NCBI GenBank assembly: GCA_020024475.1
Contig: JAHHTS010000018.1
Coordinates: forward strand, 1-35,533
Direction of reading: 5' to 3'
DNA length: 35,533 bases
DNA from: Oscillospiraceae bacterium
Lineage (GTDB): Bacteria; Bacillota; Clostridia; Oscillospirales; Ruminococcaceae
This document shows positions 7,629-15,480 of this stretch, one piece after another. The notes beneath the pieces are model-generated. The model searched no databases, had not been told where the DNA came from, and was given only the letters and a program-made list of their open reading frames with translations. A program made the translations under genes and the position numbers. Position 1 is the stretch's first letter, and each line of letters starts with the position of its first letter.

Positions 7629-8627
7629 ATGAATCTAAGAAAATTATTGTATTTAGCACTTACAGCCATTTTGCTGTCATTTATTTTGGTGGGTTGTAAT
7701 AGTAAAGAAAAAGCTACAGAAAAGATAAGAGTAAGTGAAGTTACGCATTCTATATTTTATGCACCAATGTACGTAGCTTTAAATAATGGATATTTTGAAG
7801 AAGAAGGGATTGAAATTGAGTTAGTAAATGCTGGTGGTGCAGATAAGGTAATGACTGCATTGCTAACTGATGCGGCTGACATAGGTTTTGCGGGACCAGA
7901 ATCAGTTATTTATGTTTGTGCACAAGGAAAAGACGATTATCCTAAAGTTTTTGCTCAGTTGACACAGTGCGATGGTTCATTTCTAGTTGGGCGTGAAAAA
8001 ATAAATAACTTTGATTGGAAATATTTAAAAGGAAGTACGATTCTTCCAGGCAGAAAAGGCGGCATACCTTATATGATGTTGCTTTATTGTCTAAATCAAA
8101 ACGGATTGGAAGTAGGAAAGGATGTGTTTTTTGATGACTCAATATCATTTAACGCAATGACGGGGGCATTTATATCAGGAACAGGTGATTATGTAACGGT
8201 ATTTGAACCAAGTGCAACAGATATTGAAAATGAAGGAAAAGGATTTATTCTTGCATCTATTGGCGAAGAGGGTGGAAGAGTTCCATATACCACATATTTT
8301 GCTAATAGAGATTACTTAGAAGGAAATGAAGAACTTGTTCAGCGCTTTACTAATGCGATTTATAAAGGACAACAGTTTGTCCAAAATAGTACAGCAGAAG
8401 AGATAGCAAAAGTAATAGCTCCTTCTTTTGCAGATACAGATGAAAAAACTATAGTTTCAGTTATAAATAGATATAAAGATATAGGTGCATATAGTGAAAA
8501 TTGTAAAATGACTGAAGAAGATTTTAATAGACTTTGTGATATTCTTGAAAATGCCGGCGAATTATCAGCTGAGATAGCATATAATGATATAGTTGATAAT
8601 ACATTTGCTGAAAAAGTAATACAATAG
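7629..8627 (+). CDS. ABC transporter substrate-binding lipoprotein (NMT1/THI5-like, SsuA-like)
   Basis: A 332-residue lipoprotein: signal peptide with lipobox LVGC (Cys at about residue 23), then an NMT1/SsuA-type periplasmic-binding fold. Typical early motifs are APMYVALNNGYFEEEGIEIELV and ALLTDAADIGFAGPESV (shown as landmarks at about 47-68 and 77-93). In thiamine-precursor (ThiY/THI5) members a similar fold binds formylaminopyrimidine; in SsuA it binds sulfonates. No TPP riboswitch or thi gene is present, so the substrate stays open. GGGGG at 7613-7617 is a rather distant ribosome site (11 bases). It is the last gene of the operon and is followed directly by a terminator. Confidence 0.88.
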   Translation: MNLRKLLYLALTAILLSFILVGCNSKEKATEKIRVSEVTHSIFYAPMYVALNNGYFEEEGIEIELVNAGGADKVMTALLTDAADIGFAGPESVIYVCAQGKDDYPKVFAQLTQCDGSFLVGREKINNFDWKYLKGSTILPGRKGGIPYMMLLYCLNQNGLEVGKDVFFDDSISFNAMTGAFISGTGDYVTVFEPSATDIENEGKGFILASIGEEGGRVPYTTYFANRDYLEGNEELVQRFTNAIYKGQQFVQNSTAEEIAKVIAPSFADTDEKTIVSVINRYKDIGAYSENCKMTEEDFNRLCDILENAGELSAEIAYNDIVDNTFAEKVIQ

Positions 8628-8632
8628 GGAAA

Positions 8633-8660
8633 AGGGGCGGTATTTCCGCTCTTTTTCTTT
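8633..8660 (+). terminator. Terminator of the ABC importer operon
   Basis: AAAAGGGGCGG pairs with CCGCTCTTTTT (some G-U pairs) across a five-base loop, and a U-run follows. It begins six bases after the binding-protein stop. Confidence 0.75.
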
Positions 8661-8687
8661 GACAAAATACTCCTAAACAATTATTAT
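8659..8687 (+). promoter_or_regulatory. SigA-type promoter of the GT-C gene
   Basis: TTGACA at 8659-8664, a 17-base spacer and TATTAT at 8682-8687. Confidence 0.65.
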
Positions 8688-8721
8688 ATATACATAATAT
8701 TTTAGTAGTAGAGGAATATTT

Positions 8722-10143
8722 ATGAATTCTATAAATAAAAGAATTAAACTTTCAAAAGAATTCAAAACATATGATAAAATATTTTTTGGATTGTCGTTTA
8801 TATTTGCATTTTTATTTATGTCACACCCTGATTTATGGGAAACAGCAAATCATAGTTATGTATTTTTAGAGAGTGTTTTTAGTGGTAATTTTATGAATTT
8901 TTATGAACTCTGTGCAGCACATAACAATTTATATTACTATATAAATGTAGCTAATTATAATATAATGATTTATATTTTATTTGGGCTATGGGAACTTCCA
9001 GTTTTTGCTTTTAATAAAATATTTGGATTTGCATTAAATGAAATATTTATAATTTATTGGGCAAAAATTATTAGTGTAGGATTTTTTATTGGCAGTGGTA
9101 TTATTGTAAAAAAAATCTGTGATGCATTGGGAATGGAAAATAGTAAGTCATATATGGCTGCAATGTTTTTTATATTTAATCCTATTTCATTTTTTTCTCC
9201 TATGGCAATGGGACAATATGACACTTTATGCCTTTTCTTTATGTTATGGGCTTTATTGTATTATCTTGATGGTGATATGAAAAAGTTTAGTTTTGTAATT
9301 GGAATAAGTGTAGTATTTAAATTTTTTTCTTTGCTTATTTTTATACCTCTTATATTGCTTAATGAAAAGAAAATTTTGAATATTATAAAATATTCATTTT
9401 TAAGTCTTTGGCTATACATACCGACAACATTTATTTTTTGGGGAAGAACTGGAAATGCAGCGGTATTTACTAATGCTATGATAAATCGAATGTTTGAAAT
9501 TACATATGATACAGGGATGAGAGCAGTTCCTGCTTTTGTTTTGGTTTATTCTTTAATAGTTTTTGCGACCTTTTTATATGTACCAAAAAATGAAACGCTT
9601 AGGAAGTATCTAGCAATTTATATTCCTATGGTAATTTTTTCTTTCCTATTTAATAGTATTTATTGGCACCCTCAGTGGCTTATACTAATGGTACCATTTA
9701 TAGTTATTACAACATTTATGCAAAAAAATAAAGAACCATGGTTTTACATTGATATTATTATGGCAATAGCATTTTTCTCATATTGTCTATATAACTATTC
9801 AAATCAAACCGGAGCTATTCTTTTTGATGGAGGATTGCTTTATCATTTGTTTGACATTAGAATCGCTACTAGTCAAAGCTGGCAACCTTTAAGTAAATTT
9901 TTAGAAAATATTCCATATATATCAGTGATGACGCCGGTTATGTTTACTGGTTCAATATTGGGTAATATTATATTCAAGTTTCCAATTTTAAATGAGAGCT
10001 TAGCAGACAAAATGTCTGATGAAAAAAAATATAGCAAATTAAACGAAAAGTGTTTTTTATATGCGATATTTATAATTGGATTTATAGGTACATGGTTAGT
10101 GCCGAGTATGTTGGAGGCTATTAACGCACTTGGAATAATATAA
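8722..10143 (+). CDS. GT-C-type polytopic membrane glycosyltransferase (mannosyltransferase-like)
   Basis: A 473-residue protein with about ten to twelve hydrophobic segments. The first extracytoplasmic loop carries acidic residues (HPDLWETANHSYVFLES, about residues 34-50), and the segment AMFFIFNPISFFSPMAMGQYD leads into an MGQYDTLCLFFMLWALLYY helix. This is the pattern of GT-C enzymes of the GT39/GT87 type, which move a sugar from a polyprenyl-phosphate donor to an envelope acceptor. The ATG has GAGGAAT upstream. The gene has its own promoter and terminator, so it is monocistronic. No sugar-specific neighbour indicates the substrate. Assignment to the broad class is fairly safe, the exact family is not. 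Confidence 0.65.
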   Translation: MNSINKRIKLSKEFKTYDKIFFGLSFIFAFLFMSHPDLWETANHSYVFLESVFSGNFMNFYELCAAHNNLYYYINVANYNIMIYILFGLWELPVFAFNKIFGFALNEIFIIYWAKIISVGFFIGSGIIVKKICDALGMENSKSYMAAMFFIFNPISFFSPMAMGQYDTLCLFFMLWALLYYLDGDMKKFSFVIGISVVFKFFSLLIFIPLILLNEKKILNIIKYSFLSLWLYIPTTFIFWGRTGNAAVFTNAMINRMFEITYDTGMRAVPAFVLVYSLIVFATFLYVPKNETLRKYLAIYIPMVIFSFLFNSIYWHPQWLILMVPFIVITTFMQKNKEPWFYIDIIMAIAFFSYCLYNYSNQTGAILFDGGLLYHLFDIRIATSQSWQPLSKFLENIPYISVMTPVMFTGSILGNIIFKFPILNESLADKMSDEKKYSKLNEKCFLYAIFIIGFIGTWLVPSMLEAINALGII

Positions 10144-10149
10144 AAACAA

Positions 10150-10178
10150 AAGCACCTTATAACAAGGTGCTTTTTATT
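10150..10178. terminator. Bidirectional terminator between GT-C gene and tcdA
   Basis: AGCACCTT and AAGGTGCT arms with a five-base loop. A U-run follows on the plus strand and a U-rich run on the minus strand, so it serves both convergent genes. Confidence 0.8.
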
Positions 10179-10182
10179 TGAA

Positions 10183-10884
10183 TTATTTTGAAAGTTGTTC
10201 ACAAACATATTGAGCAATCATGATTCCAGCTAAATTTGGTGCAAAAACAGTAGAGCCAGGAGCATGACGACCATTTGATGAATTTACTGATTTGCTTTGT
10301 GGAGGATATTTGTTAAATAGGCTTATATGCCCATTTATACCTCTTTTTCTTAACTCTTGTCTAATTACTCTAGACAGTCCGCATCCGTTTCCGGCAGTAT
10401 TTTCTACAGTATCGATGACAAAACCATCTATAGAAAAACGATTTCCTGTTCCCATAGAAGAAATTATTTTTATATCATTTTCTCTACAGTATTCAATTAA
10501 ATCTAGTTTGCTTTTAACACTATCTATAGCATCTACAACAAAATCAGGTGATAATTTTGATATAATGTTGAGATTTTCTTTTTGGATAAACATATTATAT
10601 GTTGTTATTTCACAATTTGGATTTATTGAAAGAGCTCTTTTTTTAGCTACTTCAACTTTATAATCACCAATATTTTCTACATTAGAAATAATCTGACGGT
10701 TTAGATTGGTTTCATCTATTATGTCAAAGTCAATTATTGTAATTTTTTTTATTCCAAAACGAGCGAAGCATTCAAGTGCAGCTCCACCAACTCCGCCTGC
10801 GCCGACTAAAACTATGTGACTATTTATTATTTTTTCATATTTTTCAGTTCCAATAGTCATAAGTGTACGTTCATTAAAAGCCAT
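10183..10884 (-). CDS. tcdA: tRNA threonylcarbamoyladenosine dehydratase (TcdA/CsdL, ThiF/E1-like)
   Basis: A 233-residue ATP-dependent enzyme that in the family cyclises t6A37 in ANN-decoding tRNAs to ct6A. It has the nucleotide-binding loop VLVGAGGVGGAALE (about residues 25-38), then ITIIDFDIIDETNLNRQ (E1-type ATP site with Asp and Arg), and a C-terminal region containing RVIRQELRKRG and HAPGSTVFAPNLAG that is typical of TcdA rather than ThiF or MoeB. The start is taken at ATG 10882-10884, since GGGAGAT lies six bases upstream; an in-frame ATG 15 bases earlier contains that ribosome site. It lies 19 bases past the terminator of a structured RNA on the same strand, so its expression may depend on read-through of that terminator. 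Confidence 0.9.
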   Translation of the reverse strand: MAFNERTLMTIGTEKYEKIINSHIVLVGAGGVGGAALECFARFGIKKITIIDFDIIDETNLNRQIISNVENIGDYKVEVAKKRALSINPNCEITTYNMFIQKENLNIISKLSPDFVVDAIDSVKSKLDLIEYCRENDIKIISSMGTGNRFSIDGFVIDTVENTAGNGCGLSRVIRQELRKRGINGHISLFNKYPPQSKSVNSSNGRHAPGSTVFAPNLAGIMIAQYVCEQLSK

Positions 10885-10902
10885 ATAAATATCTCCCATA
10901 AC

Positions 10903-10930
10903 AAAAAACGTAACCTTAAACAGGTTACGT
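10903..10930 (-). terminator. Terminator after structured RNA, just before tcdA
   Basis: Perfect nine-base arms ACGTAACCT (10908-10916) and AGGTTACGT (10922-10930), five-base loop, followed on the minus strand by UUUUUUGUU. Confidence 0.85.
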
Positions 10931-11130
10931 GATTTTTTATATATAAACCCGCCAAGCCGTATGCAGCCATATTAGAACCCGGCTTGTAAGCTAGGGTGGA
11001 TATGCTAAGCTATTCGCTTCATGTTCCCTTCTTCCCAAATAGGGGAGGTCTACAATTCCCGATTAGACGTTAGCCTCCGTTTAATATAATTGTAGGATTA
11101 AAAATAGCTACATTTAATCGCACAAGACAG
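10904..11130 (-). ncRNA. Structured RNA of unassigned family upstream of tcdA
   Basis: This stretch is visibly richer in G and C than its neighbours and codes for nothing. Read on the minus strand it folds into several separate hairpins: 11119-11113 with 11102-11096; 11078-11075 and 11068-11064 with 11052-11044; a hairpin around 11028-10994 with an AAGC/GCTT tip; and CAAGCCG/CGGCTTG at 10986-10953. Sequence 11095-11088 can also pair with 11057-11050 (eight bases), competing with the second hairpin. A strong terminator closes it. Position next to tcdA recalls the 6S RNA/yrvM neighbourhood of B. subtilis, but a multi-hairpin layout does not look like the single 6S rod. A raiA-type RNA or a leader attenuator of tcdA are alternatives. 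Existence is well supported, identity is not. The 5' end is approximate. Confidence 0.7.
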
Positions 11131-11165
11131 GCTTATAATTTATATTATGTGTCCTCAGTGTAATA

Positions 11166-11501
11166 TTATTCTTCTATGTTATAAATTTCACTCAGACGTT
11201 TTTCGAAGATGCCAGCAATTTCAAAGTATTCTTCGTCATCATCAACAACATCATATGTGTCTAGACCTTCTTCATCAGGTTCACCTACGCGGAATATGAT
11301 AAGAACAGGCTCTTCTTCCTGAGCTTTTTTGTCATCGAACACCTCAACCACTGCAACATATGTCAGTTCGTTATGTTCAACAGAGTCGATAACTTCAAAT
11401 TCAAAATTTTCGCCATTTTCATCAGTTAATGTGAGAATATCAGCGGAATAAGTTTCATCTTCTTCAGTATCGGCTAAGAACTCCAAATCTTTATCCTGCA
11501 T
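11166..11501 (-). CDS. DUF1292 (YrzB-like) acidic protein
   Basis: A 111-residue, very acidic protein of the DUF1292 family; function unknown. Typical features: a beta-strand start DILTLTDENGENFEFEVIDSVEHNELTYVAV in short form (ITLTDENGEEFEF-like), then acidic stretches EEEPVLIIFRV and VDDDEEYFEIAGIFEKRLSE. The start is ATG at 11499-11501 with AGGAGG nine bases upstream. An earlier in-frame ATG at 11531 lies at the probable transcription start and its codons include the ribosome site, so it is rejected. In other Firmicutes the gene lies in an alaS/yrrK neighbourhood; here it precedes the structured RNA, which begins within about 40 bases of its stop and could be part of the same transcript. 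Confidence 0.85.
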   Translation of the reverse strand: MQDKDLEFLADTEEDETYSADILTLTDENGENFEFEVIDSVEHNELTYVAVVEVFDDKKAQEEEPVLIIFRVGEPDEEGLDTYDVVDDDEEYFEIAGIFEKRLSEIYNIEE

Positions 11502-11531
11502 TGGAATGTACCTCCTATTTCTTTTATCCAT

Positions 11532-11560
11532 ATATTACACTATTTTTTTGTTCAAGTCAA
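11532..11560 (-). promoter_or_regulatory. SigA-type promoter of DUF1292 gene
   Basis: On the minus strand TTGACT (11560-11555), a 17-base spacer and TAATAT (11537-11532). It confirms the later start codon of the gene. Confidence 0.65.
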
Positions 11561-11719
11561 TAAAATGAAAACAATTCTACTAAAATATACATAATCGATA
11601 AATATTTTTACTAATTATAATAAAACATAAAAAATACATATATTTTTTGCATAATATATGTTAGAATAATTATTATATTATATTTTTATTGTTTTATTGC
11701 AACTTTTACAAGGAGAAAT

Positions 11720-12415
11720 ATGAAAAAGATAATTTGTACATTTTTGATTCTTGCAATAGTATTAACAGGCTGCCAAAACGGTTTTGGGCTTGGTGGAGAG
11801 AAGTTAAGTGTTGATACGAATGAAATTCAGTTTTCACAACCAGCTGTTGGTGACAAAACAGCTGTTATAAATACAAGTGAAGGTACAATAAAGGTACTTC
11901 TTTTTCCTGAATATGCACCTAAAGCTGTAGAAAATTTCATATTATTAGCTCAAAGTGGGTATTATAATGGTATGACATTTCATAGAGTTATCGAAAATTT
12001 TATGATACAGACAGGCTCACCGGATGGAAGTCCCCATGGTGGCAATAGTATATGGGGACTTGAGTTCGAAGATGAATTTTCGGATAACCTTCATCATTAT
12101 AATGGTGCGCTTTCTATGGCTAATCACGGAGAAGATACCAATGGAAGTCAGTTTTTCTTTGTAACAAGTCCTATTGGAAAAATTTCTGATGAGGATGTTC
12201 AAAAAATGAACGATGCTGGTTGGAGAAGTGATGTTATAGATTTATATAAACAAGCTGGTGGATATTCTTCACTTGATTATCGTTATACTGTTTTTGGACA
12301 AATATATGAAGGACTTAATGTGGCATATAAAATTAGTCGTGCTAAAACTGATGAAAACGATAAACCTAAAGATGATGTAGTGGTAGAATCTATTGAAATA
12401 GTTACTATGGAATAA
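11720..12415 (+). CDS. Cyclophilin-type peptidyl-prolyl cis-trans isomerase, lipoprotein
   Basis: A 231-residue lipoprotein: signal peptide with lipobox LTGC (Cys at about residue 18), linker, then a cyclophilin domain (about 45-225) catalysing proline isomerisation in exported proteins at the outer membrane face. Core motifs are present: VENFILLAQSGYYNGMTFHRVI, IQTGSPDGSPHGG, NGALSMAN (active-site region) and GSQFFFVT. The family signature FHRVI...QxGDP is changed to GSP. Two insertions after FFFVTSP (about residues 152-180) are common in clostridial secreted members. AAGGAG sits upstream of the ATG. TTGCAT at 11647 with TATTAT at 11671 is a possible promoter. Confidence 0.93.
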   Translation: MKKIICTFLILAIVLTGCQNGFGLGGEKLSVDTNEIQFSQPAVGDKTAVINTSEGTIKVLLFPEYAPKAVENFILLAQSGYYNGMTFHRVIENFMIQTGSPDGSPHGGNSIWGLEFEDEFSDNLHHYNGALSMANHGEDTNGSQFFFVTSPIGKISDEDVQKMNDAGWRSDVIDLYKQAGGYSSLDYRYTVFGQIYEGLNVAYKISRAKTDENDKPKDDVVVESIEIVTME

Positions 12416-12428
12416 TGTATATTCTTAA

Positions 12429-12458
12429 TTGACAATGACTTAAAAAACTATATACTAT
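12429..12458 (+). promoter_or_regulatory. SigA-type promoter of degV
   Basis: TTGACA at 12429-12434; either TATACT at 12451 (16-base spacer) or TACTAT at 12453 (18-base spacer) is the -10. Confidence 0.55.
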
Positions 12459-12511
12459 ATAGAAATGAATAAGTGAAAAATACTCATTTTTTGTATTTAT
12501 GGAGGAAATTT

Positions 12512-13363
12512 ATGGGCATTAGAATAGTTACTGACTCAACAAGCGATATCGATGTTCTGGAAGCAGCCGAAAAAGGTATAAGTGTAGGAAGGCTAACTGT
12601 TGTTATAGATGGTGTTGAATATGTTGAAGGAGACACAATAACATATAAAGATTTTTTTGAAAAAGCAGATAATGCTAAAAGTCCTGTACTCACAAGCCAG
12701 CCATCACCTGAGTCATTCTTGAAAATTTTTAATGAAGCAAAAGAAGCAGGAGATTATGTGATTGGGTTATTTGTTTCGCAAAACCTCTCTGGTACATTTC
12801 AGTCTGCAAATATTGCAGCTGACGCAAGTGAATACGATAAAATTTATCTAATAGATACAAATAATATTTCTATAAGTGTAAGGCTTATGGTGTACAAAGC
12901 CTATGAACTTATACAGAGTGGTGTGGACTTTGAAGAGTTATGTGCAACAATGGAAGATTATAAAAATCGTTTAGATGCATATACAATTGTAGGTGATTTA
13001 ACCTATCTAAAACGCAGTGGTCGTCTTTCTCCAGGCACAGCTTTTGTGGCGAATTTATTAAATATTAAGCCAGTTACTACTGTAAATGGAAAAGTTGATG
13101 TTGTAGCTAAGCCTAGAGGTAAGAAAGGTGCTATCGAGAAGACACTAGATATTATAGAAAATACAACAACTGGTATCGACAAGAATGAAATGTGTATTGT
13201 AGGTTATATCGGCCCAGAAACGACATGGCATAAAGACCTCATCATCCGCTTAGATGAACGCTTTGGTGTAGCAAAAAATCTTAAAGTATATCCTATTGGT
13301 GCATCTGTTGGTAACCATGTGGGTGCTGATAGTGTTGCTATCGCATTTTTTAGAAATAATTAA
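12512..13363 (+). CDS. degV: DegV family fatty-acid-binding protein (FakB-like)
   Basis: A 283-residue protein of normal DegV length. Family members bind a fatty acid and, as FakB, present it to the kinase FakA for phosphorylation. Motifs: IVTDSTSDI at the N-terminus, LTSQPSPESF (fatty-acid carboxylate site region), SQNLSGTFQSA, and GDLTYLKRSGRLS. The C-terminal motif, usually with a His near GxHxGPG, reads GNHVGADSVAI. The start is ATG at 12512 with GGAGG six bases upstream. An in-frame ORF extension to 12473 overlaps the promoter region and lacks a ribosome site. No fakA is in the window. A lipid role fits the downstream cardiolipin synthase. Confidence 0.92.
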   Translation: MGIRIVTDSTSDIDVLEAAEKGISVGRLTVVIDGVEYVEGDTITYKDFFEKADNAKSPVLTSQPSPESFLKIFNEAKEAGDYVIGLFVSQNLSGTFQSANIAADASEYDKIYLIDTNNISISVRLMVYKAYELIQSGVDFEELCATMEDYKNRLDAYTIVGDLTYLKRSGRLSPGTAFVANLLNIKPVTTVNGKVDVVAKPRGKKGAIEKTLDIIENTTTGIDKNEMCIVGYIGPETTWHKDLIIRLDERFGVAKNLKVYPIGASVGNHVGADSVAIAFFRNN

Positions 13364-13396
13364 AAATAGGCGGGGGATATTTCTCCTGCCTATTTT
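13363..13396 (+). terminator. Terminator of degV
   Basis: AAAATAGGC and GCCTATTTT arms with an inner G-rich/C-rich stem. It overlaps the last base of the stop codon and ends in U-rich sequence. Confidence 0.75.
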
Positions 13397-13459
13397 AATT
13401 ATATATTTTATAATAATTTTACAGAGATGTAATAAAAATATTAAATATAAGGGGAAAAT

Positions 13460-14998
13460 ATGAATAAATTTAAAAGGTTTGTTTATTCTAAGCGATTCAT
13501 TATATCAATGGTTGCTGTCATACAGATAGCTTTGTTTTTTGTTTTAACAAAAAAATTATATACAATGGGAACTCGGGCATATGTTTTGCTTACAGTATTT
13601 AGTGTGCTAGTGATGTTTTATTTGCTTGAAAAAGATAATATGAATCCATCATATAAACTTTTATGGATGTTAGATATGGTATTTTTCCCAGTTGCCGGAG
13701 CAATTTTATACTTTTTTTGGGGAGATAAAAAACTCACCAGAAAACAACAAAAACGGATTACTGCAATTAAAGATAAAACTCATAATAATATAAAACCAAA
13801 TCCAAAGCTTATCGAAAAAATAGCCAAAGTAGACGAAAATGCTGCAAAACAGTCTAGATACTTGGAAAATATTGCATCAGCGCCACCTTATGAAAAAACT
13901 TCAACGAGATATTATGATATGGGTGCAGCAATGTTTAGGGATTATATGCAGGATTTGCGTAATGCGAAAGAAAGCATATTCATTCAATATTTCATAATAG
14001 ATGAAGGATATGTATGGGATTCTGTACTAGAAGTACTTAAACAAAAGGTAAAAGAAGGTGTTGATGTAAGAGTTATTTATGATGGTTGGGGATGTCTTAT
14101 GAATCTTCCAGAAGGATATGAAATAAAACTAAGAGAGTGGGGGATAAAGGCTTATATATTTAACGATGTAAAGTTTAGTATGCATATAGGTGATTATTTC
14201 ATGCTTAACCATCGAGATCATCGAAAAATAACTGTAATAGACTCAACAATCGGATATACTGGTGGACTTAATTTAGCTGATGAGTACATAAATATAATTG
14301 AGCGATTTGGCGTATGGAAGGATACTGGCTTTCGCATAGAAGGCGACGCTGTTTGGGGACTTACAACAACATTTTTGAATACATGGGAGTTTGTAACTCT
14401 TGATGATGCAAAATATGAAGATTTCCATCCAAAATATTCTTGTGAAACAGATGGAATTATTCAGCCATATTTTGACACACCACTTGACATTGCCAATGTT
14501 TGCGAAAACATATATCTTTCTGTTATACATAATGCAAAAAAATATGTATATATAGCAACTCCATATCTTATAGTAGATAACGAAACATTAACATCACTTA
14601 CATTAGCTGCACAAAGTGGAGTAGATGTAAGAATAATAGTTCCTGGAATACCGGATAAATGGTATGTTTATTATGTGACACAGAGTTATTATAAAGTTCT
14701 TATTGAGGCTGGCGTTAAAATTTATGAATATACACCTGGTTTCATACATGCGAAAATGTATGTAACAGATGACTACCAAGCAATAGTGGGTGGCGCCAAT
14801 ACCGATTTTCGTTCAATGTATCTAAATTTTGAAAATAGTTGTGTTTTCTATGGCGGAACAACAGTACCAAAAGTTAAAGCTGATTTTGAAGACACCATGA
14901 AGCACTGTCGACAAGTAACAATGGAAGATGTTAAAAATACACCTGTGGTAAAAAGAATTTTACAAATTTTCCTTAGGATTGCAGGACCATTAATGTAA
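13460..14998 (+). CDS. cls: Cardiolipin synthase (two-HKD phospholipase D family)
   Basis: A 512-residue membrane enzyme joining two phosphatidylglycerol molecules into cardiolipin. N-terminal helices (about residues 10-30 and 36-85, including the PLDNc segment ending in LYFFWGDK) precede two PLD domains. The first catalytic motif is H254-x-K256-x4-D261 (HRKITVID), the second H430-x-K432-x4-D437 (HAKMYVTD). Each is followed by the expected Gly/Asn motif, GGLN and GGAN. Length is typical for Firmicute Cls. GGGGAAA precedes the ATG. A TTTACA/TTAAAT pair at 13418-13446 may be its promoter. A strong terminator follows. Confidence 0.95.
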   Translation: MNKFKRFVYSKRFIISMVAVIQIALFFVLTKKLYTMGTRAYVLLTVFSVLVMFYLLEKDNMNPSYKLLWMLDMVFFPVAGAILYFFWGDKKLTRKQQKRITAIKDKTHNNIKPNPKLIEKIAKVDENAAKQSRYLENIASAPPYEKTSTRYYDMGAAMFRDYMQDLRNAKESIFIQYFIIDEGYVWDSVLEVLKQKVKEGVDVRVIYDGWGCLMNLPEGYEIKLREWGIKAYIFNDVKFSMHIGDYFMLNHRDHRKITVIDSTIGYTGGLNLADEYINIIERFGVWKDTGFRIEGDAVWGLTTTFLNTWEFVTLDDAKYEDFHPKYSCETDGIIQPYFDTPLDIANVCENIYLSVIHNAKKYVYIATPYLIVDNETLTSLTLAAQSGVDVRIIVPGIPDKWYVYYVTQSYYKVLIEAGVKIYEYTPGFIHAKMYVTDDYQAIVGGANTDFRSMYLNFENSCVFYGGTTVPKVKADFEDTMKHCRQVTMEDVKNTPVVKRILQIFLRIAGPLM

Positions 14999-15022
14999 AA
15001 ACAATTAAAAGTTTTAACTGAG

Positions 15023-15057
15023 AGCAAATCGAATTATATTTCGATTTGCTTTTTTTT
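15023..15057 (+). terminator. Terminator of cls
   Basis: AGCAAATCGAA and TTCGATTTGCT arms, six-base loop, then seven U. Confidence 0.9.
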
Positions 15058-15388
15058 ATGCTGGAAACTATTTATTAAATAAAGTAATGATAATGATTTT
15101 TTTTATATGCGAAGAGATACATATTTTTAATATTTTATAAATTAAACAAAATGATAAAAAACAAAATAAAATTAAGAAAAACAGATATATACTGTATAAG
15201 ATACACAAAATAACATAAGATTGTTAAAAAAATAACCACTAAAGTATAAAAAATTTTTTAAAATTGTGCATAATAACGGATAATACAAATCTCAACAAAA
15301 AACTTGTGAAAAATGTTAGTAAAAATAAACAAAAACATTGTATTTTTTTAGCTAAAACAATGTTTTTATGTCTTTTGTTATAAAAATG
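15058..15388. other. AT-rich intergenic region before first permease
   Basis: No ORF or RNA gene was seen. It contains an 11-base perfect inverted repeat, AAAAACATTGT at 15331-15341 and its complement at 15357-15367, ending 21 bases before the -35 box of the permease promoter. The repeat could bind a regulator. Confidence 0.5.
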
Positions 15389-15451
15389 TTGATATTATGT
15401 TAATAAAATGTGTACAATGTAACCATAAAAGGTGATTGTCATAAAGACAAT
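15389..15451 (+). promoter_or_regulatory. Promoter and short leader hairpin of first APC permease
   Basis: TTGATA at 15389-15394, an 18-base spacer and TACAAT at 15413-15418. The leader then has an ATTGTC/GACAAT hairpin (about 15436-15452) 20 bases before the AAAAGGAG ribosome site. Confidence 0.55.
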
Positions 15452-15480
15452 ACTCGTAAAATAAAAAAGGAGAATTTATT

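Noticed and set aside
10904-11130. Calling the structured RNA 6S RNA outright
   Set aside because: The place beside tcdA is suggestive, but the sequence folds as several separate hairpins, not as a single long rod with a central bubble. Kept as an unassigned RNA.
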